Shown here: piece after piece, positions 52,274 to 61,819 of the stretch
How the letters are laid out: every line of letters starts with the position of its first letter
How positions within the stretch are numbered: position 1 is the first letter of the stretch
DNA from: Variovorax boronicumulans
Lineage (GTDB): Bacteria; Pseudomonadota; Gammaproteobacteria; Burkholderiales; Burkholderiaceae_C
Length of the DNA stretch: 64,000 bases
Assembly: GCF_030812215.1 (NCBI RefSeq)
Contig: NZ_JAUSSG010000001.1
Span: forward strand, 496,001-560,000
Reading direction: 5' to 3'
Made by a program: the position numbers and the translations under genes
The notes under the pieces: generated by a model
What the model was told of the DNA's origin: nothing
Databases searched by the model: none
The model's input: only the letters and a program-made list of their open reading frames with translations

Positions 52274-53278
52274 TCACGCGTCGAAGGTCACGGGTTCGCC
52301 GCGCTCGAAGGACAGCGCGGCCGCATCGGCCAACTTCTGCGCGGCCACGCCGTCGTGCACCGAGGTGCGGAACGCGCCGCCGCTTTGCAGCCGTTCGAAG
52401 AAGTGCGCCAGTTCGAGCCGGTAGGCGGCGCGATAGCGCTCCAGGAAGAAGGCCTCGGGGTTGTCGGTCTTCACACCGGCGGCATCCATGCAGACGACTT
52501 CCGTCGGCCGGTGGTTGCCGGCCGACAACAGGCCCTTCGAGCCCAGCACCTCGAAGCGCTGGTCGTAGCCGTACGCCGCGCGCCGCGAAGTGTTGATCTG
52601 GCAGAGCCGGCCGGAGCGCGTGCGGATGCTCACGATGGCGGTGTCGATGTCCCCTGCTCCGGCGATGGCCGGATCGGTGAGGCACGCGCCGGTGGCGCTC
52701 AGCCACACGGCTTCGTCGCGGCCGCCGTCGGCAAGGATCCAGCGGAACACATCGAAGTCGTGGATCAGCATGTCGCGAAAGATGCCGCCCGACTGCCGGA
52801 GGTAGTCGACAGGCGGGGCGCCGGGGTCGCGGCTGGTGACGATCAGCACCTCGGGCACGCCGATCTCGCCATCGTCCAGGCGCGACTTGAGCGCATTGAA
52901 GGTGGGGTCGAAACGGCGCTGGAACCCGATCATGCAGGCCACGCCGGCCTGCCGCACCGCCGCCGCGCAGGCCTCGGCGCGCGCCACCGAAAGATCCACC
53001 GGTTTCTCGCAAAAGATGTGCTTGCCGGCCTGCGCCGCGCGAACGATCAGGTCGCTGTGCGTGGTGGTCGGCGAGGCGATGACGACGGCGTCGACGGCCG
53101 GATCGGCCAGCGCCTCCTCGATCGATGCCACCTGTGCACCCAGCGCCTGCGCAAGAGATGCCGCGCTCTGCGATGCCGGATCGCTGATGTAGCGCAGTTG
53201 CGCGCCCGGCAGCGCGGCAAGGTTGGAAGCGTGGATCTGGCCGATGCGGCCGGCGCCGAAGACGGCAACTTGTTTCAT
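52274..53278 (-). CDS. iolG: Inositol 2-dehydrogenase
   Basis: This 334-residue Gfo/Idh/MocA enzyme would oxidise myo-inositol to scyllo-inosose with NAD. AVFGAGRIGQIHASNLAALPG is the nucleotide site. GKHIFCEKPVDLSVARA holds the catalytic Lys, QRRFDPTFNALK follows, and GIFRDMLIHDFDVFRWIL supplies the catalytic Asp-x3-His. These agree well with IolG. An alternative GTG at 53284 lies two codons upstream. The gene is divergent from the inositol importer, across several TAGAA-type repeats. Confidence 0.9.
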   Translation of the reverse strand: MKQVAVFGAGRIGQIHASNLAALPGAQLRYISDPASQSAASLAQALGAQVASIEEALADPAVDAVVIASPTTTHSDLIVRAAQAGKHIFCEKPVDLSVARAEACAAAVRQAGVACMIGFQRRFDPTFNALKSRLDDGEIGVPEVLIVTSRDPGAPPVDYLRQSGGIFRDMLIHDFDVFRWILADGGRDEAVWLSATGACLTDPAIAGAGDIDTAIVSIRTRSGRLCQINTSRRAAYGYDQRFEVLGSKGLLSAGNHRPTEVVCMDAAGVKTDNPEAFFLERYRAAYRLELAHFFERLQSGGAFRTSVHDGVAAQKLADAAALSFERGEPVTFDA

Positions 53279-53340
53279 GGTCACGGAGGTAGAGAGAACG
53301 AGTGATGCGGAGCTTCATTGTCTGGAAGCCTCACTCAAAA

Positions 53341-53356
53341 TAGAACAGGGTTTCTA
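53341..53356. promoter_or_regulatory. Inverted repeat TAGAA-N6-TTCTA, candidate IolR operator
   Basis: TAGAA and TTCTA arms frame CAGGGT in the iolG-importer gap, 63 bases upstream of iolG. The same half-site recurs as TAGAAAA and TTTTCTA around the importer promoter, suggesting one regulator for both directions. Confidence 0.6.
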
Positions 53357-53369
53357 CTCACAAAATTAA

Positions 53370-53409
53370 TAGAAAAACATTTGCAATTCGGATTCTGCTT
53401 TTCTAAGAT
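53370..53409 (+). promoter_or_regulatory. Promoter of the inositol import/catabolic operon with bracketing half-sites
   Basis: TTGCAA (53381-53386) and TAAGAT (53404-53409) with a 17-base spacer form a fair sigma70 promoter. TAGAAAA (53370-53376) lies just before the -35 box and its inverse TTTTCTA (53399-53405) runs into the -10 box, so a dimeric repressor at both would cover the promoter. Confidence 0.6.
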
Positions 53410-53436
53410 CGCCTCCAACAAACAAGGAGACATCGC

Positions 53437-54420
53437 ATGACCCGCACATTCCGAACATCACGGACACATCTGCGCAAGGCCATCTACGCCGCGGCCACGC
53501 TGGCCACCGCATCGCTCGCACTGCACGCTTCGCCCGCTCTGGCGGACAACGAGCGCGTCGCCGCGCTCTTTCACAACATGGCCGAACCGTTCTTCGTGTT
53601 CATGAACCGCGAGCTGCAGGACGAGGCCAGGAAGCTCAAGATCAAGCTCAGCGTGGTGGACGGCCAGGCGAGTTCGCCCAAGCAGAGCTCCGATGTCTCC
53701 GTGGCCATCACGCAGGGCGTGGACGGCATCATCATCGCGCCCACAGACGCCAGGGCGATGACGCCGGCACTCAACGAAGTGCTCGCCGACAAGATCCCGG
53801 TCGTGACGGTGGACCGCCGCGTCGACGGCGCGAAGAGCCCCATTCCCCACGTCGGTGCCGACAACGTGGCGGGCGGCCGCATGATGGCCGAGTGGGTGGT
53901 GAAGAACTTTCCCGATGGCGCCAACATCGTCTTTCTCACCGGCCAGCCCGGCAGCAGTTCGGGCATCGACCGCGCCAAGGGCGTGCACGATGCCTTCACC
54001 AAGGCGGGCCCCAAATACAAGATCGTGGCGGAACAAACCGCCAACTGGGCGCGCGACCAGGGCCTGACGGTCACGCAGAACATCCTCACCTCGCTCGCCG
54101 GCAAGCCGCCGCAGGTGATCCTTTCCGCCAACGACGACATGGCGCTCGGCGCCGTGGAAGCGATCCAGTCGGCCGGCCTCGCCAAGGAAGGCATCAAGGT
54201 GCTGGGCTACGACGCATCGCCCGATGCGCTGAAGAAGGTGCGCGACGGCGAGATGGCGGTCACCGTCGAGCAAAGCCCGGGCAGGCAGATCCGCACCGCC
54301 CTGCAGCTCCTGGTGGGCAACATCCGCAACAAGACCGAGATCAAGTCGGTCGGCATCGAGCCGATCCTCATCACCAAGGGCAACATCTCCGACGCCGCGC
54401 GGGCCGGCGAGCTCAAGTGA
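53437..54420 (+). CDS. Periplasmic sugar-binding protein of the inositol ABC importer
   Basis: This 327-residue RbsB-like protein has a Sec signal (ending SPALA-DN). ALFHNMAEPFFVFMNRELQDEA forms the first lobe, GVDGIIIAPTDARAMTPAL is the family core, and FLTGQPGSSSGIDRAKGVHDAF and DDMALGAVEAIQSAG complete the second lobe. It delivers the ligand to the ATPase and permease encoded next. Because the following genes are iolC-D-E-B, myo-inositol is the probable ligand. AAGGAG lies 8 bases ahead of the ATG. Confidence 0.92.
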   Translation: MTRTFRTSRTHLRKAIYAAATLATASLALHASPALADNERVAALFHNMAEPFFVFMNRELQDEARKLKIKLSVVDGQASSPKQSSDVSVAITQGVDGIIIAPTDARAMTPALNEVLADKIPVVTVDRRVDGAKSPIPHVGADNVAGGRMMAEWVVKNFPDGANIVFLTGQPGSSSGIDRAKGVHDAFTKAGPKYKIVAEQTANWARDQGLTVTQNILTSLAGKPPQVILSANDDMALGAVEAIQSAGLAKEGIKVLGYDASPDALKKVRDGEMAVTVEQSPGRQIRTALQLLVGNIRNKTEIKSVGIEPILITKGNISDAARAGELK

Positions 54421-55970
54421 CCACCGACCACCTGCTCAGGGCGAGGGGCATCCGCAAATCCTTTCCCGGCGTCAAGGCGCTGGACGGGGTGCAGCTCGAT
54501 GTGGTCGCGGGCGAAGTGCATGCGCTGCTCGGCGAGAACGGCGCGGGCAAGTCGACCCTTTTGAAGATCCTGGCGGGCGCGCAGCCGGCCGACGAAGGCA
54601 CGATCGAATTCGAGGGCCGCGCGCTCTCGCCCGCCGACACGCCGATGCTGCGCCAGCGCACCGGCATCGTCACGATCTACCAGGAGTTCAACCTGCTGCC
54701 GGCGCTGTCGGTGGCCGAGAACATGTACATCGGCCGCGAGCCGCTGCGCAACGGGCTCATCCACTGGTCGCGGCTGTATGAAGACGCGGGCAAGGTCATT
54801 CGCGACCTGGGCATCGACCTCGATCCGCGCGACGAGGTGCGCTCCTTGAGCGTCGCCAAGCAGCAGATGGTGGAGATCGCCAAGGCCATGACCGTCAAGG
54901 CGCGGCTGATCGTCATGGACGAACCCACGGCCGCGCTGAGCGGTCGCGAAGTCGACCAGTTGCTGGACATCATCCGCGACCTGAAATCGCGGGGCCTGGG
55001 CATCATCTATGTCTCGCACAAGCTCAACGAAGTCAAGGCCATCTGCGACCGCTTCACGGTGTTTCGCGACGGCCGCTACGTGACGACAGGCGCAGTGGCC
55101 GATGCCACCGTGAACGACCTGGTGCGCCACATGGTCGGGCGCGAAGTGGTGGGCGTGAAGCGGCACCCGTCCGGCGTCGTCGGCGAGGTGGTGCTCAAGG
55201 TGGAGGGCGTGAGCCGGCTGAAGGCCGTCTCGGGCACCAGCGCAACGGCGCTGTCGGACATGTCGGTGCACGTGCACGCGGGCGAGATCGTCGGCTTCGC
55301 CGGATTGGTCGGCGCGGGCCGTACCGAGATGGCACGCGTCATCTTCGGCGCCGACCCCTGCGACAGCGGCACAGTTCGCGTGCTCAACAAGCAGGTGGTG
55401 CTGCGCTCGCCCCGGGACGGCATCGACGCCGGCATCGTGCTGGTGCCCGAAGACCGCAAGCAGCAGGGCTGCTTTCTCTCGCACTCGATCCGCCACAACA
55501 TGACGCTGCCCAGCCTGGGCCGGTTGAGCAAGATGCGGTGGTTCGTCGACGAGGCAGCCGAGACCCGGATGATCGAGGAATACCGCCGCAAGCTCTCGAT
55601 CAAGATGTCCAGCGACAAGGTGGCCATCGGCACCCTGTCGGGCGGCAACCAGCAGAAGGTGCTGCTGGCGCGCTGCATGGCGCTGAACCCCAAGGTGCTG
55701 ATCGTGGACGAGCCCACGCGCGGCATCGACGTCGGCGCCAAGGCCGAGGTGCACCAGGTGCTGTTCGACATGGCCGCGCAAGGCGTGGCGGTGATCGTCA
55801 TCTCGTCCGAGCTTCCCGAAGTCATGGCGGTCAGCGACCGCATCGTGACCTTCATGAACGGCGCCATCACCGGCTCCACGCCGGGCAGCGAGGCGACCGA
55901 GGAGCAGCTGATGAACCTCATGGCCCTGGGCGCCCGGCGGCCCGAGGCCGAAATGGCCCTGGCGGCCTGA
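54417..55970 (+). CDS. ABC importer ATPase (tandem, sugar type)
   Basis: This 517-residue protein has two ABC domains. The first has Walker A GENGAGKSTLLK (near residue 43), a variant signature in SLSVAKQQMVEIAKAM and LIVMDEPTAALS. The second has the degenerate GLVGAGRTEMAR in place of Walker A, LSGGNQQKVLLARCM and LIVDEPTRGIDVG. This asymmetry is normal for RbsA/MglA-type ATPases. The start is GTG, overlapping the TGA of the binding-protein gene (GTGA), which implies translational coupling. Confidence 0.95.
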   Translation: MTTDHLLRARGIRKSFPGVKALDGVQLDVVAGEVHALLGENGAGKSTLLKILAGAQPADEGTIEFEGRALSPADTPMLRQRTGIVTIYQEFNLLPALSVAENMYIGREPLRNGLIHWSRLYEDAGKVIRDLGIDLDPRDEVRSLSVAKQQMVEIAKAMTVKARLIVMDEPTAALSGREVDQLLDIIRDLKSRGLGIIYVSHKLNEVKAICDRFTVFRDGRYVTTGAVADATVNDLVRHMVGREVVGVKRHPSGVVGEVVLKVEGVSRLKAVSGTSATALSDMSVHVHAGEIVGFAGLVGAGRTEMARVIFGADPCDSGTVRVLNKQVVLRSPRDGIDAGIVLVPEDRKQQGCFLSHSIRHNMTLPSLGRLSKMRWFVDEAAETRMIEEYRRKLSIKMSSDKVAIGTLSGGNQQKVLLARCMALNPKVLIVDEPTRGIDVGAKAEVHQVLFDMAAQGVAVIVISSELPEVMAVSDRIVTFMNGAITGSTPGSEATEEQLMNLMALGARRPEAEMALAA

Positions 55971-56014
55971 GCGCCCAGCTAGCCCCGCAGTGAACCCGAT
56001 CAAGGAGAGAAAAA

Positions 56015-57019
56015 ATGACATCCACCGCCGCCACGGCGCCCGTCCCTAAAGAACGCAGGTACGACCTCGTCGGCTTCCTCGAGAAGTACGGCGTGCTGCT
56101 GTTCCTCGTGCTGCTGATCGTGCTCTTCGCATCGCAGAACCCGCGCTTCATCTCGATGCGCAACATCTCCAACATCCTCACCGAGGTGTCGATCTACGGA
56201 ATCATCGCGGTCGGCATGACCTGCGTGATCCTCACGGGCGGCGTCGACCTGGCCGTCGGCTCGCTGCTCGCGTTTTCCGCCATGTGCGCGGCCTCGGTGG
56301 TGGTGATGCTGGGCGACACCTTCCCGCTGAGCTGGCTCGCGGCGCTCGTCATCGCCTGCCTGGTCGGCACGGCGGCGGGCTACCTGCACGGCAAGACCAT
56401 CACCAAGCTCAACGTGCCGCCCTTCATCGTCACGCTGGGCGGCATGACGATCTGGCGCGGCGCCACGCTGATCCTGAACGACGGCGGCCCCATCAGCGGC
56501 TTCGACGAAGGCTTTCGCTGGTGGGGACGCGGCGACGTGCTGGGCATTCCGGTGCCGGTGATCGCGTTCGCGCTGGTCTCCGCGGCCGGCTACATCACGC
56601 TGCGCTACTCGCGCTACGGGCGCGCCATCTACGCCGTGGGCGGCAACCCGGAAGCCGCCCGGCTCTCGGGCCTGGACGTCAAGCGCATCGTGGTCAGCGT
56701 GTACGTGGTGGTGGGCCTTCTGGCCGGCCTCAGCGGCTTCCTCCTGGCGGCACGGCTGGGCTCCGCCGAGGCGGTGGCCGGCATCTCCTACGAGTTGCGG
56801 GTGATCGCGGCCGTGGTCATCGGCGGCACCAGCCTCTTCGGCGGGCTGGGCGGCGTGGGGGGCACGATCATCGGATCGATCCTCCTTGGCGTGCTGCTCA
56901 ACGGACTGGTGATGTTGAACGTGTCGGCCTATTACCAGCAGGTGGTGATCGGCGTGATCATCGTCATCGCGGTCGCCTTCGACACCTATGCCAAGTCCCG
57001 CCGCAGCGGCAAGCACTGA
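56015..57019 (+). CDS. ABC importer permease (RbsC family)
   Basis: This 334-residue membrane protein has about 8-10 hydrophobic helices. GGVDLAVGSLLAFSAM is the early RbsC motif, PPFIVTLGGMTIWRGATLILNDG follows, and the EAA-like cytoplasmic loop reads AVGGNPEAARLSGLDVKRI. The family GTSLFGGLGGVGGTIIGSILLGVL closes it. It follows the ATPase by 44 bases, with AAGGAGAG at the start. It would form the homodimeric channel of the inositol importer. Confidence 0.94.
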   Translation: MTSTAATAPVPKERRYDLVGFLEKYGVLLFLVLLIVLFASQNPRFISMRNISNILTEVSIYGIIAVGMTCVILTGGVDLAVGSLLAFSAMCAASVVVMLGDTFPLSWLAALVIACLVGTAAGYLHGKTITKLNVPPFIVTLGGMTIWRGATLILNDGGPISGFDEGFRWWGRGDVLGIPVPVIAFALVSAAGYITLRYSRYGRAIYAVGGNPEAARLSGLDVKRIVVSVYVVVGLLAGLSGFLLAARLGSAEAVAGISYELRVIAAVVIGGTSLFGGLGGVGGTIIGSILLGVLLNGLVMLNVSAYYQQVVIGVIIVIAVAFDTYAKSRRSGKH

Positions 57020-57059
57020 ACAGCACAAGACAGAACAAGCAACAGCTCATAGGAAAAGA

Positions 57060-59003
57060 ATGCAGACACTGAAGATTCCCGAAGGACGCCGCCACGACCT
57101 GGCGTGCCTCGGCCGGCTCGCGGTCGACCTGTACGCACAGCAGATCGGCAGCCGGCTCGAAGACGCCACCAGCTTCTCGCGCTACCTGGGCGGCTCGTCC
57201 GCCAACATCGCCTTCGGTGCGGCCCGCCTGGGCCTGCGCGCCGCCATGGTCTCGCGCGTGGGCGACGAGCAGATGGGCCGCTTCCTGGTCGAAGCACTGC
57301 AGCGCGAGGGCTGCGATGTGTCGCAGATCCAGGTCGATCCGCAGCGCCTCACCGCGCTGGTGCTGCTGGGCATCAAGGACCGCGACACCTTTCCCCTGCT
57401 CTTCTACCGCGAGAACTGCGCCGACATGGCGCTGGACGCCGCAGGGATCGACGGCGACTTCATCGCGCAATGCCGCGCGTTGCTGATCACCGGCACGCAC
57501 CTGAGCACGCCGACGGTGCAGGCCGCCTCCGTCGCCGCGCTCGACCATGCGGCCCGGCATGGCGTGCTGCGCGTGCTCGACATCGACTACCGCCCCGTGC
57601 TGTGGGGCCTCACCAAGCGCGGCGAAGGCGCCAACCGCTTCGTGCCCGATGCGGCGGTCACCGAGCGGCTGCAGGCCATGCTGCCGCGCTTCGACCTGCT
57701 GATCGGCACGGAAGAAGAATTCCTCATCGCCGGCGGCGTGCCCGGCGACCTGATGGCCTCGCTGCGCGCGGTGCGCGGCGTGACCGCCGCGGCCATGGTG
57801 GTCAAGCTCGGCGCGGCCGGCTGCTGCTTCATTCCCGGCGCCGTGCCCGAGCGCATCGAAGACGCGCCCACCGTGCGCGGCGAACGGGTCGAGGTGCTCA
57901 ACGTGCTCGGCGCGGGCGATGCATTCGCCGCCGGTTTGCTCACCGGCCTCTTGCGCGGCCAAAGCTTCGAAGAGGCCGCGCGGCTGGCCAACGCCTGCGG
58001 CGCGATCGTCGTCTCGCGCCACGCCTGCTCGGCCGCGATGCCGACGCCGGCCGAGCTCGACCACTGGTTCGGCGGCAGCCGCAACCCGAAGGTCGATGCC
58101 GACACGCGGCTCGCCCACCTGCACCGCACCACCGCCGCGCGCGCGCAGTGGCCCTCGCCGGCCGTGCTGGCCTTCGACCACCGCGCGCAGTTTGCCGAGC
58201 TGGCGCGCGAAGCCGGCACCGACGAATCGCGCCTGCCGCGGCTCAAGCAGTTGCTGGTCGACGCCACGGCCCGCGTCGAGCAAAGCCATGCGCTGCAAGG
58301 CCGCGTCGGCGTGCTGATCGACGGCAGCTACGGCAGCGATGCGCTCGCCGCCGCCACGGGACGCGGCTGGTGGGTGGGGCGGCCGGTGGAACTGCCGCTG
58401 TCGCGCCCGCTGCGCTTCGACGGCACGCTGTCCATCGGCTCGCAACTGGCGCAGTGGCCCATCGAGCAGACGGTGAAGTGCCTCGTCTACTACCACCCCG
58501 ACGATCCGGCCCCCCTGCGCCTGGAGCAGGAGTCGCGCCTGGGCGAGCTGTGGGAGGCCACCCGCGCGAGCGGCCACGAGTTGCTGCTCGAACTGATTCC
58601 ACCCGCGGACAAGCTGCCCGCCGAAGACACCGACAACGCCCGCGACGCCGTGGTGCTGCGCTCCATCGAGCGCCTCTACAACCTGGGCTTCCGGCCCGAG
58701 TGGTGGAAGCTCTCGCCGATGGCGCCGGCCGCCTGGGACCGGCTGGCGCAACTGGTCGCCGAGCGCGATCCGCAGTGCCGCGGCGTGGTGATCCTCGGGC
58801 TCAACCAGCCGCTCGCCCATCTGGCGCGCAGCTTTGCCGAGGCCACCAATCCGATCGTCAAGGGCTTCATGATCGGCCGCACGCTGTGGATCACATCGGG
58901 CCTGCGCTGGCTGCGGCAGGAGATCGACGACGACGCGCTGGTGAAGGAAGTGGCGGGCAACTTTGCCGAACTGGTCGAAGCCTGGGACGGATCACACGCA
59001 TGA
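57060..59003 (+). CDS. iolC: IolC-DUF2090 fusion: 5-dehydro-2-deoxygluconokinase with aldolase-like domain
   Basis: This 647-residue two-domain protein has an N-terminal PfkB-type kinase (about 1-325). It shows LGGSSANIAFGAARLG and the anion-hole/catalytic LGAGDAFAAGLLTG with Asp287. It phosphorylates 5-dehydro-2-deoxygluconate (DKG). The C-terminal DUF2090 domain (about 345-640: LAFDHRAQFAELAREAG, GVVILGLNQP) resembles a class I aldolase barrel and is thought to do the IolJ step, splitting DKG-phosphate. There is no separate iolJ here, which supports the fusion. The ATG is 41 bases after the permease stop. Confidence 0.92.
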   Translation: MQTLKIPEGRRHDLACLGRLAVDLYAQQIGSRLEDATSFSRYLGGSSANIAFGAARLGLRAAMVSRVGDEQMGRFLVEALQREGCDVSQIQVDPQRLTALVLLGIKDRDTFPLLFYRENCADMALDAAGIDGDFIAQCRALLITGTHLSTPTVQAASVAALDHAARHGVLRVLDIDYRPVLWGLTKRGEGANRFVPDAAVTERLQAMLPRFDLLIGTEEEFLIAGGVPGDLMASLRAVRGVTAAAMVVKLGAAGCCFIPGAVPERIEDAPTVRGERVEVLNVLGAGDAFAAGLLTGLLRGQSFEEAARLANACGAIVVSRHACSAAMPTPAELDHWFGGSRNPKVDADTRLAHLHRTTAARAQWPSPAVLAFDHRAQFAELAREAGTDESRLPRLKQLLVDATARVEQSHALQGRVGVLIDGSYGSDALAAATGRGWWVGRPVELPLSRPLRFDGTLSIGSQLAQWPIEQTVKCLVYYHPDDPAPLRLEQESRLGELWEATRASGHELLLELIPPADKLPAEDTDNARDAVVLRSIERLYNLGFRPEWWKLSPMAPAAWDRLAQLVAERDPQCRGVVILGLNQPLAHLARSFAEATNPIVKGFMIGRTLWITSGLRWLRQEIDDDALVKEVAGNFAELVEAWDGSHA

Positions 59004-60865
59004 CGAACGCCACCCTTCGCATCACGATGGCACAGGCGCTGGTGCGCCACCTGGCCGCACTGCGCGTCGAGATGGCCGATGGCACGCTTGCGCCCTACGT
59101 CGGTGGCGTGTTCTCGATCTTCGGGCACGGCAACGTGGCCGGGCTGGGCGAAGCCCTTGCCGCCGAACGCCATGCGCTGCCGACCCTGCGCGCGCACAAC
59201 GAGCAGGGCATGGCCAACGCCGCGGTGGCCTATGCCAAGGCGCAGTTCCGCCAGCGGATCATGGCGGTCACCACCTCCATCGGCCCCGGTGCGACCAACC
59301 TGGTCACCGCCGCCGCGCTGGCCCACGTCAATCGCCTGCCCGTGCTGCTGCTGCCCGGCGACGTTTTCGCCTCGCGCGCGCCGGACCCGGTGCTGCAGCA
59401 GCTCGAAGACTTTTCGCACGGCGACCTGAGCGTCAACGATTGCCTGCGTCCGGTCACGCGCCATTTCGACCGCATCCTGCGGCCGGAGCAGATCCTCTCG
59501 GCGCTGCCGCGCGCGATCCAGACCATGACCGATCCGGCCAGCTGCGGCCCCGTGTGCCTGGCGCTGCCGCAGGACGTGCAGACCGAAGCCTTCGATTGCC
59601 CCGAGCACTTCCTGCACCCCGAAACCCTCCGCTTTCGGCGCATGCCGCCCGATCGCGGCGAACTGGCGCGCGCCACCCACCTGCTGCGCGCGGCACAGCG
59701 GCCGCTGCTCGTCGTCGGAGGCGGCGTGCTCTACAGCCAGGCTTGGGACGCACTGCGCGCCTTCGCCGAAACGCACGGCATACCCGTGGCCGAGAGCCAG
59801 GCCGGCAAGGGCAGCATGCCCTGGGACCATCCGCTCAACCTCGGCGCCATCGGCGTGACCGGCTCGCCCGCGGCCAACGCCCTGGCGCGCGAGGCCGACC
59901 TGGTGTTCGCCGTCGGCACGCGGCTGCAGGACTTCACCACCGGCTCGAACAGCCTGCTGGGCCATGTGCCGATGCTGAGCCTGAACGTGCAGGCCTTCGA
60001 CGCCACCAAGCGCGGCTGCACCTCGCTCGTGGCCGATGCACGCGCGGGCCTCGAACAGTTGCAGGAGGTTCTGGCCGGCTGGCAGGCCGCGCCGCAATGG
60101 ACCGCGCGCGCCCGCGACCTCGCGGCCGGCTGGGTGGCGCGCGTGACCGAGCTGACCACGACACCGCCGCAGGCCGGCGAGCTGCCCTACGACGCCGAAG
60201 TGATCGGCGCGGTGCGCGACTCGGCCGCCGATTCGCCCGCCAACGACATCGTCGTGTGCGCCGCCGGCACGCTGCCCGCCGAGCTGCACAAGCTCTGGCG
60301 CGCGGGCGCGCCCGGCGGCTATCACATGGAATATGGCTACTCCACCATGGGCTACGAGATCGCCGGCGGGCTGGGCGTGAAGCTCGCGCGGCCCGAGAAG
60401 GAAGTGATCGTCATGGTGGGCGACGGCTCCTACATGATGATGAATTCGGAGATCGCCACCTCGGTGCTGCTGGGCCGCAAGCTGATCGTGGTGGTGCTCG
60501 ACAACCGGGGCTACGGCTGCATCCACCGCCTGCAGCGCGCGAGCGGTTCGCCCCGGTTCAACAACATGCTGGACGACTGCATCCCCGAAGGCGGCAACGC
60601 CTCGGCCATCGACTTCGCCGGGCACGCCCGCAGCATGGGCGCAGAGGCGGTGCATGTGGAAAACATCGCCGGCCTTCGCGATGCCCTTCGCGCGGCCCGT
60701 GCCGCGAGCGGCACGCAGGTGATCGTGATCGACACCACCGCCGAACGCACCACCGCCGATGGCGGCTGCTGGTGGGAGGTGGCGATTCCCGAAGTCTCCG
60801 CGCGCGCCGAAGTCAACGAAGCCCGCGCGCGCTACGAAGCTGCCAAACGAGATCAGAAACTGTGA
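59000..60865 (+). CDS. iolD: 3D-(3,5/4)-trihydroxycyclohexane-1,2-dione hydrolase
   Basis: This 621-residue thiamine-diphosphate enzyme opens the ring of the dione to give 5-deoxy-glucuronate. ThDP fold marks are HNEQGMANAAVAYAK (the activating Glu), TTSIGPGATNLVTAAA, and the metal/diphosphate motif GDGSYMMMNSEIATSVLLG (from Gly474). FAGHARSMGAEAVHVENIAGL is typical of IolD. The start overlaps the iolC stop as ATGA, showing coupling. Confidence 0.95.
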   Translation: MTNATLRITMAQALVRHLAALRVEMADGTLAPYVGGVFSIFGHGNVAGLGEALAAERHALPTLRAHNEQGMANAAVAYAKAQFRQRIMAVTTSIGPGATNLVTAAALAHVNRLPVLLLPGDVFASRAPDPVLQQLEDFSHGDLSVNDCLRPVTRHFDRILRPEQILSALPRAIQTMTDPASCGPVCLALPQDVQTEAFDCPEHFLHPETLRFRRMPPDRGELARATHLLRAAQRPLLVVGGGVLYSQAWDALRAFAETHGIPVAESQAGKGSMPWDHPLNLGAIGVTGSPAANALAREADLVFAVGTRLQDFTTGSNSLLGHVPMLSLNVQAFDATKRGCTSLVADARAGLEQLQEVLAGWQAAPQWTARARDLAAGWVARVTELTTTPPQAGELPYDAEVIGAVRDSAADSPANDIVVCAAGTLPAELHKLWRAGAPGGYHMEYGYSTMGYEIAGGLGVKLARPEKEVIVMVGDGSYMMMNSEIATSVLLGRKLIVVVLDNRGYGCIHRLQRASGSPRFNNMLDDCIPEGGNASAIDFAGHARSMGAEAVHVENIAGLRDALRAARAASGTQVIVIDTTAERTTADGGCWWEVAIPEVSARAEVNEARARYEAAKRDQKL

Positions 60866-60891
60866 AACCCACTGCGGGAGAAAACCACGCC

Positions 60892-61818
60892 ATGAACACC
60901 TGGAACGTCCGCCTCGGCATCAACCCCCTCTCGTGGATGAACGACGACCTGCCCGCGCTCGGGGGCGCCACGCCACTGTCCACCGCGCTGCGCGAGGGCG
61001 CGGAGATCGGCTACGCCGGCTTCGAGCTGGGCAACAAGTTTCCGAGCGAGCCCGCGGCGCTGAAGGCGACGCTGGCCGAGTACGGGCTGGCCTGCGTCTC
61101 GGGCTGGTACTCGGGCCACCTGGCCGAAGACACGGTCGATGCGGAAATCGACCGCTGCACCGCCCACATGGAAAAGCTGCGCTTCAACGGCTGCAAGGTC
61201 GTGGTCTACGGCGAGGTCGCCGGCTCCATCCAGGGCCGCATGGACACGCCGCTGTCCAAGCGCCCGCGCTTTGCGGGCGAGGCGCAATGGGCCGCCTATG
61301 CCGCGCGCCTGAACGCATTCGGCGAGCACCTGAAAGCGAAGTACGGCATCACGCTGGCCTATCACCACCACATGGGTGCGTACGTCGAATCGCCGCAGGA
61401 CGTCGACAAGCTGATGGCGCTGACCGACCCGGCCTGCGTGTCGCTGCTGTTCGACACCGGACATGCCTACTACGGCGGCGCGGGCGATCCGGCGGCGCTG
61501 CTGCGCAAGCACGTCGGCCGCGTGGCGCATGTGCATTGCAAGGACGTGCGCGCCGGCGTGATCCGCCAGACACGCAACGAGAGCCTGTCGTTCCTCGACG
61601 GCGTGCTCAACGGCACCTTCACCGTGCCGGGCGATGGCGACCTCGATTTCGAGGCCGTGCTCTCGGTGCTGCACGAAGCCGGCTACGAAGGCTGGCTCGT
61701 GGTCGAGGCCGAGCAGGACCCGGCCGTCGCGCCCAGCTATGCGTACGCGAAGAAGGGCTACGAAACCTTGCGCGACATCGTCGACAGGATCGGCACCGCG
61801 CAGGCGGAGGTGCACTGA
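60892..61818 (+). CDS. iolE: Myo-inosose-2 dehydratase
   Basis: This 308-residue TIM-barrel enzyme (AP endonuclease family 2 fold) dehydrates 2-keto-myo-inositol to the dione used by IolD. LGINPLSWMNDDLP opens the barrel. YHHHMGAYVESPQDVDKLM, LLFDTGHAYYGGAGDP and VAHVHCKDVRAGVI hold the metal-binding His, Asp and Glu residues. It follows iolD by 26 bases and precedes iolB by 1 base, as in standard iol operons. Confidence 0.94.
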   Translation: MNTWNVRLGINPLSWMNDDLPALGGATPLSTALREGAEIGYAGFELGNKFPSEPAALKATLAEYGLACVSGWYSGHLAEDTVDAEIDRCTAHMEKLRFNGCKVVVYGEVAGSIQGRMDTPLSKRPRFAGEAQWAAYAARLNAFGEHLKAKYGITLAYHHHMGAYVESPQDVDKLMALTDPACVSLLFDTGHAYYGGAGDPAALLRKHVGRVAHVHCKDVRAGVIRQTRNESLSFLDGVLNGTFTVPGDGDLDFEAVLSVLHEAGYEGWLVVEAEQDPAVAPSYAYAKKGYETLRDIVDRIGTAQAEVH

Positions 61819-61819
61819 C

